Positions 18,809-28,235 of a stretch of DNA of 64,000 nt are shown here, piece after piece. The notes beneath the pieces were generated by a model. That model had not been told where the DNA came from. It did no database searches and worked only from the letters and a program-made list of their open reading frames with translations. The DNA is from Burkholderia mayonis. GTDB taxonomy: Bacteria; Pseudomonadota; Gammaproteobacteria; Burkholderiales; Burkholderiaceae. The DNA lies in assembly GCF_001523745.2 (NCBI RefSeq), contig NZ_CP013386.1, positions 2,790,001 to 2,854,000 of the forward strand. Direction: 5' to 3'. The translations under genes and the position numbers were made by a program. Position 1 is the stretch's first letter. Every line of letters starts with the position of its first letter.

Positions 18809-19771
18809 ATGCGCCCCGCCGCCGTCCGTTTCCTGAACGACCGCCTCGACTGGAACCTGCTGCGCACGTTCCTCGTCATCATGCAGGAGCGCAGCGTGAG
18901 CCGCGCCGCCGCGCGGCTGCACGTCACGCAGCCGGCCATGAGCCAGGCGCTCAAGCGGCTCGAGGACACACTCGGCCACACGCTGATCCAGCGCCGCGGC
19001 CCGCACTTCGAGCCGACCCACGCGGGCGCCGAGGTATACCGGATCGCGAGCGAGATCTACGGCACGATCTCGCAGCTCGACACCGAGCTCGACGACGCCG
19101 CGGCCGACCTGACGGGCTCGATCCGGCTGCTGTCGGTGAGCCGCATCGAATCGGGCGTCTACGACTCCTTCCTTGCCGACTTCCACCGGCAATATCCGCG
19201 CGTCGATCTGCAGATCGAAGTGATGCGCTCGTCCGACATCATCTCGTCGCTGCTGCAGAAAACCGCGACGGCGGGCCTGAGCCTCTGCCGCAACCCGGTC
19301 GACAAACTCGCACGCACGCCGTTCCTGCGGCAGCGCTACGCGATCTTCTGCGGCCGCCACCATCGCCTCTACGGCCAAACGCAACTGACGACGAACGATC
19401 TGCTCGCGGAGAACTTCGTGTCGTTTACGAGCGACCAGATCGGCGACAGCCTGTCGCCGCTCACAGTGTTCCGCGACCAGAAGGGGTTCACGGGACGCAT
19501 CGTCGCGGCGTCGCCGAGCCTCGACGAAGTGCGGCGTCTCATCTTCGCGGGCTACGGGATCGGCTGCCTGCCCGAGCACATCGTCCGCGACGATCTCGTG
19601 CGCCAGCGGCTCTGGCGGCTCCCGCCGGAAGAAGGCCTCGTCGACATCGACATCTTCTTGCTGTGGCATCGCGAGCGAAAGATGAACGCGGCCGAGCACG
19701 CGTTCCTCGAAGGCTTCGAGCGCGCGATGCAGCGCTACGCGCTCGACGAGCGGCTGTCGGTCGAGCCGTGA
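18809..19771 (+). CDS. LysR family transcriptional regulator
   Basis: The 320-residue protein has an N-terminal winged helix-turn-helix (about residues 15-75: Asp-Trp-Asn-Leu-Leu-Arg-Thr-Phe, Ser-Val-Ser-Arg-Ala-Ala-Ala-Arg-Leu-His-Val-Thr-Gln-Pro-Ala-Met-Ser-Gln-Ala) and a periplasmic-binding-protein-like co-inducer domain. It diverges from the MHS transporter/amidohydrolase pair, the usual layout for a LysR activator and its targets; the inducer is probably the transported or hydrolysed compound. The group II intron remnant begins only about 30 nt after its stop. Confidence 0.92.
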   Translation: MRPAAVRFLNDRLDWNLLRTFLVIMQERSVSRAAARLHVTQPAMSQALKRLEDTLGHTLIQRRGPHFEPTHAGAEVYRIASEIYGTISQLDTELDDAAADLTGSIRLLSVSRIESGVYDSFLADFHRQYPRVDLQIEVMRSSDIISSLLQKTATAGLSLCRNPVDKLARTPFLRQRYAIFCGRHHRLYGQTQLTTNDLLAENFVSFTSDQIGDSLSPLTVFRDQKGFTGRIVAASPSLDEVRRLIFAGYGIGCLPEHIVRDDLVRQRLWRLPPEEGLVDIDIFLLWHRERKMNAAEHAFLEGFERAMQRYALDERLSVEP

Positions 19772-19877
19772 CGCGGCGCGCGACGATGCGTTCGCGCAAA
19801 ATTTGGATAGGGGCAGGCCTCGCGGCCCGCCCCCTTCGACATACATGGACGTACGGGTCCGGACACGGCGGTTCGGA

Positions 19878-20165
19878 TCAGTTAATCGGTTTGGTTTGCA
19901 ACGACGGCAGACCCAGAAAGGCGAGATACCGGTTCGGCGGGGCGATGCTCAGCGCTGAGCTACAGCTCAGCCGCCAGACACCGTGGGATGAACCCACGGT
20001 CTGGGCGGCAAGGTTGCGATTGACGCCGCGTACAGTCAGTTCCTGGAATCGGGTAGGCGTCTGTTTCCGCTGCTTCCAGAGGAAGCAGCGGAAACATCGC
20101 CGAATCCACGCATCCAGTTTCTGAAGAGCGCCCGGCGTCTCGCAGAACCCAAAGTAGCCTCGCCA
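19878..20165 (-). pseudogene. Group II intron reverse transcriptase/maturase, C-terminal fragment 2 (different parent)
   Basis: This piece lies in another frame immediately after fragment 1. It begins with Trp-Arg-Gly-Tyr-Phe-Gly-Phe-Cys-Glu-Thr-Pro and continues Leu-Asp-Ala-Trp-Ile-Arg-Arg-x-x-Arg-Cys-Phe-Leu-Trp-Lys-Gln. It ends Trp-Arg-Leu-Ser-x-Ser-x-Ala-Leu-Ser-Ile-Ala-x-Pro-Asn-Arg-Tyr-Leu-Ala-Phe-Leu-Gly-Leu-Pro-Ser-Leu, a complete maturase C-terminus. It repeats the same X-domain segment as fragment 1 in a clearly different family version. The junction is therefore a recombination between two introns, not a simple frameshift. Confidence 0.75.
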
Positions 20166-20167
20166 CG

Positions 20168-20554
20168 GTTCATCAGCAGGCGGCTGTTGCGCCACCATCG
20201 CCGACCGTTCGCGGCCACCCGGCGAGCATCCTCTTTCGAAGCGCCCAGCGCCAACATCCCCCGGTACATCGTCGCACCTCGTCTCCAATGCTTGAGCTGC
20301 ACTGCTCGCAGCCGGTGCCTGATCCACTCGTCGAGTTCAGGGAACACCTTCGGCGTCTGCGCGAGCTGGAAGTACGCTTTCCAGCCCGGCATATACGCTT
20401 TCAGTCGCTCCGCCACCGCCGGCAGGCTTCGCCCGCCCGAGCGGCGTGTCATCTCCCGGATGCGTTGCTTGAAGGTCTCCTGCGCCTTCCACGACACCGC
20501 GCATTTGATCCGGCCGCCTGCGCCACGCCATAGCGCGTCGCCCAGAAACTGGCG
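20168..20554 (-). pseudogene. Group II intron reverse transcriptase/maturase, C-terminal fragment 1
   Basis: The fragment starts with Arg-Gln-Phe-Leu-Gly-Asp-Ala-Leu-Trp, a degenerate form of the RKFLGY-type motif after the reverse-transcriptase domain. It runs through the maturase X domain (Leu-Lys-Ala-Tyr-Met-Pro-Gly-Trp-Lys-Ala-Tyr-Phe-Gln-Leu-Ala-Gln-Thr-Pro, Leu-Asp-Glu-Trp-Ile-Arg-His-Arg-Leu-Arg) to Asn-Gly-Arg-Arg-Trp-Trp-Arg-Asn-Ser. There it is cut off, before the usual Tyr-Phe-Asp-Arg-Leu-Gly-Val-Pro-Arg-Leu-Ser ending. No start, no catalytic domain. The frame is open upstream only because it runs into intron RNA sequence. Confidence 0.8.
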
Positions 20555-20680
20555 GCCCGTCCACGCTTCCCTCCCACACTCGGTCGCCCTCATGCAGTTG
20601 CGCTTCGCTTCATTCGCCGTGACCAGCTTATGGGCGGGACTTTCTCCCGCAGGAGAGTGCGCCCATACTGGGCGCACCAT

Positions 20681-20706
20681 GAAAAACGCCGCGAGCGATC
20701 GCGGCG
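20681..20706 (-). terminator. Rho-independent terminator of the thioesterase gene
   Basis: On the minus strand CGCCGCG (20706-20700), a 6-nt loop, CGCGGCG (20693-20687) and TTTTTC form an intrinsic terminator about 75 nt after the thioesterase stop. The group II intron 5' end (20677) follows three nucleotides after the T-tract. Confidence 0.85.
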
Positions 20707-20778
20707 TCTTTGCATCGATGCGCGTAGCGTCCCGCGTTCACGCGCCCGTTCGGACGCGCGACGAACGCCGATACGCGT

Positions 20779-21285
20779 TCACACTTCCCCTTTCGCGACT
20801 TCCTCGGGCTTGAGCTCGACGATCTTGTCGAGCGCGGTCCGCACTTCCATCGCATATTGCGCGAGCCGCTTCTGCTCGTCGGTGACGGGCACGAACGGCG
20901 GCACCGGCACCGGGTTGCCGTTCTCGTCGACCGCGACGAACACGACGAGGCAATCGGTCGTCTGGCGCAGCACGCCGCCCTTCGGGTCGCCCGCGTGCAC
21001 CGACACGTGGATGTGCATGCTCGTGCGGCCCGTCGCGACGACGCGCGCCTTCAGCTCGACGAGATTGCCGACGAGGATCGGCCGCTGGAAGCGGATGTTG
21101 CCGACGCTCACCGTCACGCAATAGCGGCTCGACCAGATCGCCGCGCACGCGTACGCGGTCTCGTCGATCCATTTCATCAGCGCGCCGCCGTGCACCTTGC
21201 CGCCGAAGTTCACGGACGTCGGCTCGGCGAGGAAGCGGAAAACGGTTTCGGTGCGATCAAGCGGCGCGGGGGGCGTGGCGGGCAT
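20779..21285 (-). CDS. Acyl-CoA thioesterase, hotdog fold (YciA/BFIT type)
   Basis: The 168-residue protein has a single hotdog domain with Asn-Phe-Gly-Gly-Lys-Val-His-Gly-Gly-Ala-Leu-Met-Lys-Trp-Ile-Asp-Glu-Thr (about residues 24-41). The Asp-Glu and the preceding His-Gly-Gly are the family's active-site features. It ends in Pro-Pro-Phe-Val-Pro-Val-Thr-Asp-Glu-Gln-Lys. The family hydrolyses acyl-CoA thioesters in the cytoplasm. The start at 21285 gives the normal length; the frame is open upstream through the GC repeat but that is not coding-like. It ends in a clear intrinsic terminator at 20.7 kb. Confidence 0.9.
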   Translation of the reverse strand: MPATPPAPLDRTETVFRFLAEPTSVNFGGKVHGGALMKWIDETAYACAAIWSSRYCVTVSVGNIRFQRPILVGNLVELKARVVATGRTSMHIHVSVHAGDPKGGVLRQTTDCLVVFVAVDENGNPVPVPPFVPVTDEQKRLAQYAMEVRTALDKIVELKPEEVAKGEV

Positions 21286-21364
21286 CTCGGCTGGCTCCAG
21301 TTCTGCGGTGTGGCGGGAAAGGAGACGATTATACGTTGCACTGCGACATAGCGCCGCGCCCGCC

Positions 21365-21452
21365 GTGCGTGCGTGCGTGCGTGCGTGCGGGCGGGCGGGC
21401 GTGCGTGCGTGCGTGCGTGCGTGCGGGCGGGCGGGCGGGCGGGCGGGCGGGC
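21365..21452. repeat. Tetranucleotide repeat tract, alternating (GTGC)n and (GGGC)n
   Basis: About 88 nt consist of blocks of GTGC and GGGC units (GTGC block, GGGC block, GTGC block, GGGC block). The tract lies 80-170 nt upstream of the thioesterase start and just downstream of the small lipoprotein gene. Such simple repeats are common and length-variable in the B. pseudomallei group. It could change spacing in the thioesterase promoter but does not fall in a coding sequence I accept. Confidence 0.9.
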
Positions 21453-21506
21453 GACGCGCGGCGCGGGAGCGGCGCGTGCCCGCGCACCGCTTTCGGCATC
21501 GCGCCG

Positions 21507-21647
21507 TCAGTTGCGGATCGTCACGCCCTGATCGATCGTGCCGTACATCTCGATGCGGCCGGTGCCGGCGCCGGATGTGCCAGCGCCGCCGGACACGCAG
21601 CCCGCACAGAGGATGGCGGCAATGAGGGTTGCAACAAGCGTTTTCAT
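21507..21647 (-). CDS. Small 46-residue lipoprotein, hypothetical
   Basis: The sequence reads MKTLVATLIAAILCAGC then about 29 mature residues rich in Gly, Ser and Thr, ending Ile-Glu-Met-Tyr-Gly-Thr-Ile-Asp-Gln-Gly-Val-Thr-Ile-Arg-Asn. The N-terminus is a signal peptide with a lipobox (Leu-Cys-Ala-Gly-Cys, lipidated Cys17). The protein would be anchored in the outer or inner membrane. I recognise no family; the ending resembles that of small Burkholderia lipoproteins of unknown function. No strong ribosome-binding site stands out (GATGCTTCTTTCG before ATG), so expression needs confirmation. Confidence 0.65.
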   Translation of the reverse strand: MKTLVATLIAAILCAGCVSGGAGTSGAGTGRIEMYGTIDQGVTIRN

Positions 21648-21882
21648 CGAAAGAAGCATCATCGAGCGGCCGGTGTGCCGCGACGGCGCGCCGGCGAATC
21701 ATCGGACGTCGCATTTTACGCGTGCCGCCGTCGCGGGCGCGAAAGACGAAACGAAAGTCAGGGCTAAAGCGCGCGACGCAGCCACGCACACGGCGAAGCG
21801 CATTCGATATTTCGCCCCGAACTGAAACATCAAATGCGATCCGCGCCTACACTCGAAGCCGTCTCCCCTCCGAGGTCCGACG

Positions 21883-22593
21883 ATGTCCGTTTCCGATCGC
21901 CACCACCACTTTCCCGGCCTGAGCCGCCTCGCTGCGCTGCTCGCCGACCCCGGACGCGCCGCGATGCTCTGGGCGCTGATGGACGGCAGCGCGCGCCCCG
22001 CGGGCGAGCTGACGATGATCGCCGGGCTGTCGCCGTCGGCGGCGAGCGCGCATCTCGCGCGACTCGCGGACGGCGGCCTGCTCGCGCTCGACGTGCGCGG
22101 CCGCCATCGCTACTACCGGATCGCGTCGCCCGACATCGCCGCGGCGATCGAGGCGCTCGCAAACGTCGCGCAGGCGGCCGCGCCACAGCGCCCGACCCCG
22201 CAGCCGGCACGCACGGTGCCGCCCGACATGCGCTACGCGCGCACCTGCTACGACCACATGGCGGGCGAGCTCGCAGTGCAGGTGTTCGAGCGGCTGATGT
22301 CGCGCGGCTGGCTTGCGACGGCGGACGGCGCGCTCGACGCGACCGCCGCGGGCGCCGCGCAATTCGCGCAATGGGGCATCGACGTCGGCGGCCAGCGCGC
22401 GAAGCGCCGCCGCTTCGCATGCACGTGCCCGGACTGGAGCGAGCGCCGTCCGCACCTGGGCGGCGCGCTCGGCGCGGCGCTCCTCGACAGCTTCTGCCGG
22501 CACGGCTGGATCGAGCACGCGGGCAAGCCGCGCGTACTGCGCGTGACGCCCGCCGGCCAGCGCGAATTCGACGCGCTGCTTACCGGCGAATGA
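21883..22593 (+). CDS. ArsR/SmtB-type winged-helix transcriptional regulator
   Basis: The 236-residue protein has an N-terminal ArsR-like winged helix (about residues 10-95). It shows Leu-Ala-Ala-Leu-Leu-Ala-Asp-Pro-Gly-Arg-Ala-Ala-Met-Leu, then Gly-Glu-Leu-Thr-Met-Ile-Ala-Gly-Leu-Ser-Pro-Ser-Ala-Ala-Ser-Ala-His-Leu-Ala-Arg-Leu and a Gly-Arg-His-Arg-Tyr-Tyr-Arg wing. The C-terminal ~110 residues (Arg-Tyr-Ala-Arg-Thr-Cys-Tyr-Asp-His-Met-Ala-Gly; Cys-Thr-Cys-Pro-Asp-Trp-Ser) form a second conserved module seen in longer ArsR-like proteins. The Cys residues there might bind a ligand or metal, which is speculation. Its target is unknown. Confidence 0.88.
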   Translation: MSVSDRHHHFPGLSRLAALLADPGRAAMLWALMDGSARPAGELTMIAGLSPSAASAHLARLADGGLLALDVRGRHRYYRIASPDIAAAIEALANVAQAAAPQRPTPQPARTVPPDMRYARTCYDHMAGELAVQVFERLMSRGWLATADGALDATAAGAAQFAQWGIDVGGQRAKRRRFACTCPDWSERRPHLGGALGAALLDSFCRHGWIEHAGKPRVLRVTPAGQREFDALLTGE

Positions 22594-22745
22594 CGCGCGC
22601 TTTCATCGTTCTGACGAATTCCCGTGCATCGACAAGTCTTGTTACACGCACGTCAAATCACATTACAAAACGACCGTCCCTGAAACATGCCGAGCGGATA
22701 GAGTGAACTCATACGGCGCGTGCCACGCCGGACATAACAGAGACA

Positions 22746-25313
22746 ATGATGACCATGCTTGCCGCTCGTAATCCGCTTGCGCTTTCGCGCATCGCCCGTC
22801 ACACGCTCATCGCCGTCGCCGCGCTCGCCGCGCTGCCGCCGGCCATCGCTCAGACCGTCGACGCGCCGCCCGCCGGCATCGCCCGGCAAACGGGCGGCGA
22901 TCCGCCGAGCCGCGTCGCGCGCCTCAACTACTTGTCGGGCGCCGTGACGACCGAGCCCGCGGGCGCGAGCGACTGGTCGTACGCGGCGGTCAACCGCCCG
23001 CTTACGACGGGCGACCAGTTGTGGAACGACTCGGGCGCGCGCTCCGAGCTGCACATCGGCTCGACCGCGGTGCGCCTCGGGCAGTCGACGAGCCTGTCGA
23101 TCCTCAATCTCGACGACACGAACACGCAGCTCAAGGTGCCGCTCGGCACGCTGTCGACGCACGTGCGCGAGCTGCCGCCCGGCGCGTCGTACGAGATCGA
23201 CACGCCGAACCTCGCGCTCGCCGTCGGCGCCCCCGGCGACTACCGCGTCGACGTCGCATCCGACGGATCGAGCACGACCGTCAGCGTGCGGCGCGGCAGC
23301 GCAACCGTCTACGGCGACGGCACGCAGATGCCGGTATCGGCCGGACAGCGGGTCGTCTTCACGGGCACCGGGCTGCAGGTCGCGGACACGGGCGCCGTGC
23401 CGCCGCCCGACGGTCTCGACGACTGGGCCGCGAGCCGCGACGCCGCCGAGGAACGCTCGGTGACGGCCCGCTACGTGTCGCGCGAAATCCCGGGCTACCA
23501 GGATCTCGACGCAAACGGGACGTGGCGCGACGACCCCGATTACGGCGAAGTGTGGGTGCCGAGCGCAGTGCCCGCCGGCTGGGCGCCGTACCACACCGGC
23601 CACTGGATCTGGCAGGCGCCGTGGGGCTGGACCTGGGTCGACGACGAGCCGTGGGGCTTCGCACCGTACCACTACGGCCGCTGGGCGTACGTCGACGACT
23701 CGTGGGCATGGGTGCCGGGCCCGCTCGTCGTCAGTGCGCCGCCGTGCTACGCGCCTGCGCTCGTCGCGTTCGTCGGCGGAGGCGGCGGCGGCTTCGACTG
23801 GAGCGTGGGCCTCGCGGTCGGCGGAATCGCGGCGGCGGGCGTCGCATGGTTCCCGCTCGGCCCGCACGACCCGTGGCGGCCGAGCTGGGGCGGCTGGAGC
23901 CCACGCTACTACCAGCACGTGAACCAGACGGTGATCGTGAACAACGTCAACAACATCAACGTCAACAAGACGGTGAACGTGACGAACATCCACAACACGT
24001 ACGTGAACTTCCGTGCGCCGAACGCGGTGACGGCCGTGCCCGCGACCGCGTTCGTCCGTGGGCAGCCGGTGTCGCGCTTCGCGCACAAGGTCGATCCGCA
24101 GCAATGGCGCAACGCGCATATCGGCTCGGGCGCGCCCGGTGTCGCGCCGGTGCGGCAGAGCTTCAACGGCGCGCTGCGCAGCGCCGCGTACCGGCCGCCC
24201 GCGGCCGCCGAGCAGCGCTCGATCGTCGCGACGCGCAACCCCGTCGTGCCGGCCGCGTATCGCGACCAGCTCGCCGCGCATCTCGCGCAAAGCGGCGCGC
24301 GGGTGCCGGGCGCGGGCGCGCCCGTCGTGAAGACCGCAGTGCCGCCGAACTATGCGATGCGGCCCATGCGTTCGCCCGAAAACACGGGCGCGCCGAACCG
24401 CTGGGCGATGCGCAACGTGCAGCTCGTCGACACGCACGTGCCCGTCGCGCAGCCGGGACGCGGACCGCAGGGCGGCGTCGGCAATCCAGCCGCGCGCGCG
24501 GGCGAGCGACCGCAGCCGCCGAACATGCCGCAGCCGAATGCAGCCCAACCGAATACCGCGCAGCCGAACATCGCACGTCCCGGTATCCCGCAGCCGGGCG
24601 GCGCGCAGCTTAACGCGCCGCACGCGCCTGCCGTTCCGGGCGCGACCGCCGGGCCGCAAAACGCGATGCGGCCGAATGCCGCGCCGTCGATCAACAACGG
24701 CGTGCCGCGGCCGCCCGCGGCCGGCAACAACCCGGGCGCGCGCAATGAAGCACGCGCGCCGGGCGAAGCGCAGCGCCCGCAGCCGTCGTGGACACAACCG
24801 CATCCGCCGATCGGGCAGCAACGCGCGAACGGCGGCCAGTCGCGTGAGAGCGGCACGCCGAATCCGCCGCTCAATTACCGGTCGCCGACGCAGAACGCAG
24901 TGCCGCCGATCCGTTCGACGCCAACGCCGACGCACGCCGCGCCGCAGCCCGCCGAGCGCGCACAGCCGCAGCCGGGCTCGCCTGCGCCGCGCAACGAAAT
25001 GCGCGCTGCCGAAGCGCCGCGCGCCGCACCGCGCGAAATGCCGCGCCAGGAAGTCGCGCCGACCGCGCCGCGCAACGACTATCGCGCGCCCGCCGCTGCG
25101 CCGCGTCCGCAAATGGAAGCGCCGCGGATGGAGGCGCCGCGGATGCCGGCTCCGCGCATGGGAACGCCGAGGATGGAGCCGCGCCCCGCGCCGCCGCCGC
25201 AAGCCGTGCCGCACAATCCGCCGCCCGCGCCGCGTCAGGAGCCTCCGCGTCAGGTGCGTCCGGATCAGCAGCATGGCTTCGATGCACACCGCGATGAGCG
25301 CCGGCACGCATGA
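22746..25313 (+). CDS. Large secreted FecR-domain/DUF6600-like protein with disordered tail
   Basis: The 855-residue product has a signal peptide (cleavage probably after Ala-Ile-Ala-Gln, near residue 36). A FecR-like beta-sheet domain follows (about 55-215). Next comes a Trp/Tyr-rich DUF6600-like region (about 240-330) with repeats such as Gly-x-Trp-Arg, Val-Trp-Val-Pro, Tyr-x-x-Gly-His-Trp, Pro-Trp-Gly-Trp-Thr-Trp and Tyr-Gly-Arg-Trp. After a Gly-rich segment and an Asn/Val-rich stretch (about 398-420), residues 420-855 are Pro/Gln/Ala/Arg-rich and probably disordered. It is likely periplasmic or surface-associated. Function unknown; there is no FecI sigma factor or TonB receptor nearby. 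Gene ends at a bidirectional terminator. Confidence 0.85.
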   Translation: MMTMLAARNPLALSRIARHTLIAVAALAALPPAIAQTVDAPPAGIARQTGGDPPSRVARLNYLSGAVTTEPAGASDWSYAAVNRPLTTGDQLWNDSGARSELHIGSTAVRLGQSTSLSILNLDDTNTQLKVPLGTLSTHVRELPPGASYEIDTPNLALAVGAPGDYRVDVASDGSSTTVSVRRGSATVYGDGTQMPVSAGQRVVFTGTGLQVADTGAVPPPDGLDDWAASRDAAEERSVTARYVSREIPGYQDLDANGTWRDDPDYGEVWVPSAVPAGWAPYHTGHWIWQAPWGWTWVDDEPWGFAPYHYGRWAYVDDSWAWVPGPLVVSAPPCYAPALVAFVGGGGGGFDWSVGLAVGGIAAAGVAWFPLGPHDPWRPSWGGWSPRYYQHVNQTVIVNNVNNINVNKTVNVTNIHNTYVNFRAPNAVTAVPATAFVRGQPVSRFAHKVDPQQWRNAHIGSGAPGVAPVRQSFNGALRSAAYRPPAAAEQRSIVATRNPVVPAAYRDQLAAHLAQSGARVPGAGAPVVKTAVPPNYAMRPMRSPENTGAPNRWAMRNVQLVDTHVPVAQPGRGPQGGVGNPAARAGERPQPPNMPQPNAAQPNTAQPNIARPGIPQPGGAQLNAPHAPAVPGATAGPQNAMRPNAAPSINNGVPRPPAAGNNPGARNEARAPGEAQRPQPSWTQPHPPIGQQRANGGQSRESGTPNPPLNYRSPTQNAVPPIRSTPTPTHAAPQPAERAQPQPGSPAPRNEMRAAEAPRAAPREMPRQEVAPTAPRNDYRAPAAAPRPQMEAPRMEAPRMPAPRMGTPRMEPRPAPPPQAVPHNPPPAPRQEPPRQVRPDQQHGFDAHRDERRHA

Positions 25314-25333
25314 ACGGGCCGGCCTGCATCGAC

Positions 25334-25363
25334 AAAAAAACCCACGAAATTCGTGGGTTTTTT
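25334..25363. terminator. Bidirectional rho-independent terminator
   Basis: ACCCACGAA and TTCGTGGGT form a perfect stem, with A7 before and T6 after, so it can stop transcription from both the DUF6600-like gene (plus) and thyA (minus). Confidence 0.9.
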
Positions 25364-25412
25364 GTGGGTCGGATGACGAACGAACCACGCGTCACCCCCG
25401 CCGCTCGATCGC

Positions 25413-26384
25413 TCAGACGGCCATCGGCGCAGTCAGCGGCTCGTGATGACGATAGCCGACGAGCGAGAAATCCGACGGCTCGACGCGCTCGAGCCACTCC
25501 GGCTCGTACTCGCCCGTCTTCGCGTAATCGGGCACACGCTCGGCGATTTCGAGCCGCGGGCTCTCGAACGGCTCGCGCTCGAGCTGCTGCTTCAGCATGT
25601 CGAGCTGATTCTCGTAGATGTGCGCATCACCGATGAAGTACGTGAACCAGCGCGGCGCGTAGCCGGTCAGCCGGCCGACGAGCGCCAGGAGCGCCGCGCC
25701 TTCCGCGAGGTTGAACGGCGTGCCGAGCCCGACGTCGTTGCTGCGGATGTACAGGCACAGCGAGATCTCGCGTCGCTCGACGTTCGGCAGGAACTGGTAC
25801 AGCAGATGACACGCGGGCAGCGCGATCTCGTCGAGCACCGCGGGGTTCCAGCCGTGAAACAAAATGCGGCGGCTCGACGGATCGCGCTCGATCGTGTCGA
25901 GGCAGTCGCGCAATTGATCGATCGCCTTGTGGAGCAGCACCTTGCGCGCGCCGTCCTCTCCGAATCGAGCGACGACGCGAAAGCCGCGCGACGTCGCATC
26001 GGCGATCTGCGCGTCGGCGTGCGCGTCGAGCACCTTGTAGCCCGGCCAGCGTCGCCACTGAACGCCGTACACATCGCCGAGATCGTCGTCGCCGCGGCGA
26101 TACGGATTCGCGAGCCACTGCGCGTTCTCATTCGCATTCGCGTCCCAGACCTTGCAGCCGAGCGCGCGGAAGTCGGCCGCGCTGCGCTTTGCGCGCAGGA
26201 AACCGACGAGCTCGCCGATCGCCGACTTGAACGCGAGCTTCTTCGTCGTCACGGCGGGAAAGCCCTGCTGCAGATCGAAGCGCAGCATCGCGCCGGGCAT
26301 GCTGATCGTGCGTATGCCCGTACGGTTGTTTTGCCAGGCGCCGGCGTCGAGAATGGTGCGAACGAGGTCGAGATACTGTTTCAT
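25413..26384 (-). CDS. thyA: Thymidylate synthase
   Basis: ThyA methylates dUMP to dTMP using 5,10-methylene-tetrahydrofolate, yielding dihydrofolate. The 323-residue length is on the long side for ThyA, as in other Burkholderia. Visible motifs are Asn-Arg-Thr-Gly-Ile-Arg-Thr near the N-terminus (phosphate-binding Arg), [10 protein letters not shown] with the catalytic [13 protein letters not shown] and Asp-Ala-His-Ile-Tyr-Glu-Asn-Gln. The start at 26384 is preceded by GGAGGAACCCGC. It is separated from folA by the regulator island, although the two often neighbour each other. Confidence 0.97.
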   Translation of the reverse strand: MKQYLDLVRTILDAGAWQNNRTGIRTISMPGAMLRFDLQQGFPAVTTKKLAFKSAIGELVGFLRAKRSAADFRALGCKVWDANANENAQWLANPYRRGDDDLGDVYGVQWRRWPGYKVLDAHADAQIADATSRGFRVVARFGEDGARKVLLHKAIDQLRDCLDTIERDPSSRRILFHGWNPAVLDEIALPACHLLYQFLPNVERREISLCLYIRSNDVGLGTPFNLAEGAALLALVGRLTGYAPRWFTYFIGDAHIYENQLDMLKQQLEREPFESPRLEIAERVPDYAKTGEYEPEWLERVEPSDFSLVGYRHHEPLTAPMAV

Positions 26385-26440
26385 GCGGGTTCCTCCGGCC
26401 ACGGGAAGCGGCCGTGCCCGCCATTTTAGCAAGGCCCGCG

Positions 26441-27826
<1,386 letters not shown>

Positions 27827-28217
27827 GACGCCACCCAGTCAATCGATTTGCGTCGCGCGGCCTGGCACAGGTGCGCGACGGAACCGAGCCGGGATCTACG
27901 AAAAGGACTCGGCTCGTCATTTTTCACTTCCACTGGAACTGCGTTCCCCGTAGATCGACGCTTGGCTCGAAAATCAGAGGCGGTGGTCACGGCCGCCCCC
28001 ATTTTTCGGATCTGTGTTGTTTCAGCCTACTGACAAGCGCACGACAAAGCAAATGAATTAAATCATCTTTTTTCAGCATCGGCTGCATCAAATCAATTGC
28101 ATTCCTCTGCTGATATTCCGAAAGACTGTATCTAACGATTCGCTTAATTCGTCGTGCGCTTGAATGGAAGATTAGATTAATCCGTCGATTTTTGAATCAG
28201 CGGTATTCCCGATCGGC

Positions 28218-28235
28218 CGTTTCAAAGCTGAAACG
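28218..28235. promoter_or_regulatory. Palindrome, candidate upstream activator site
   Basis: CGTTTCAAAGCTGAAACG has perfect 7-nt arms around AAGC. Its centre is about 85 nt upstream of the -24 element of the sigma-54-like promoter, the usual distance for an enhancer-binding-protein site. Assignment to either neighbouring VpsR-like activator is inference. Confidence 0.5.

Larger units (their letters stand above)
19802..20677 (-). mobile_element. Degenerate, internally deleted group II intron (class C-like)
   Basis: Read on the minus strand, the element begins at 20677 with GTGCGCCC, the conserved 5' end of bacterial group II introns, folding with GGGCGCAC. A truncated domain I follows (to about 20555). 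Two reverse-transcriptase/maturase C-terminal fragments come next (20554-20168 and 20165-19878). Then a decayed domain V-like GAACCGCC...GGACCCG segment and a domain VI-like hairpin (GGGGCGGGCC, GCGA loop, GGCCTGCCCC, 19833-19810) end in CTATCC. The reverse-transcriptase core is missing, so it cannot move on its own. It lies directly downstream of a terminator hairpin, the preferred site of class C introns. Exact ends are estimates. Confidence 0.75.

Noticed and set aside
20779..21789. Extending the thioesterase start upstream through the GC repeat
   Set aside because: The added residues are Pro-Ala-Arg-Thr-His repeats encoded by the tetranucleotide tract, and the hotdog family begins at the ATG used here.
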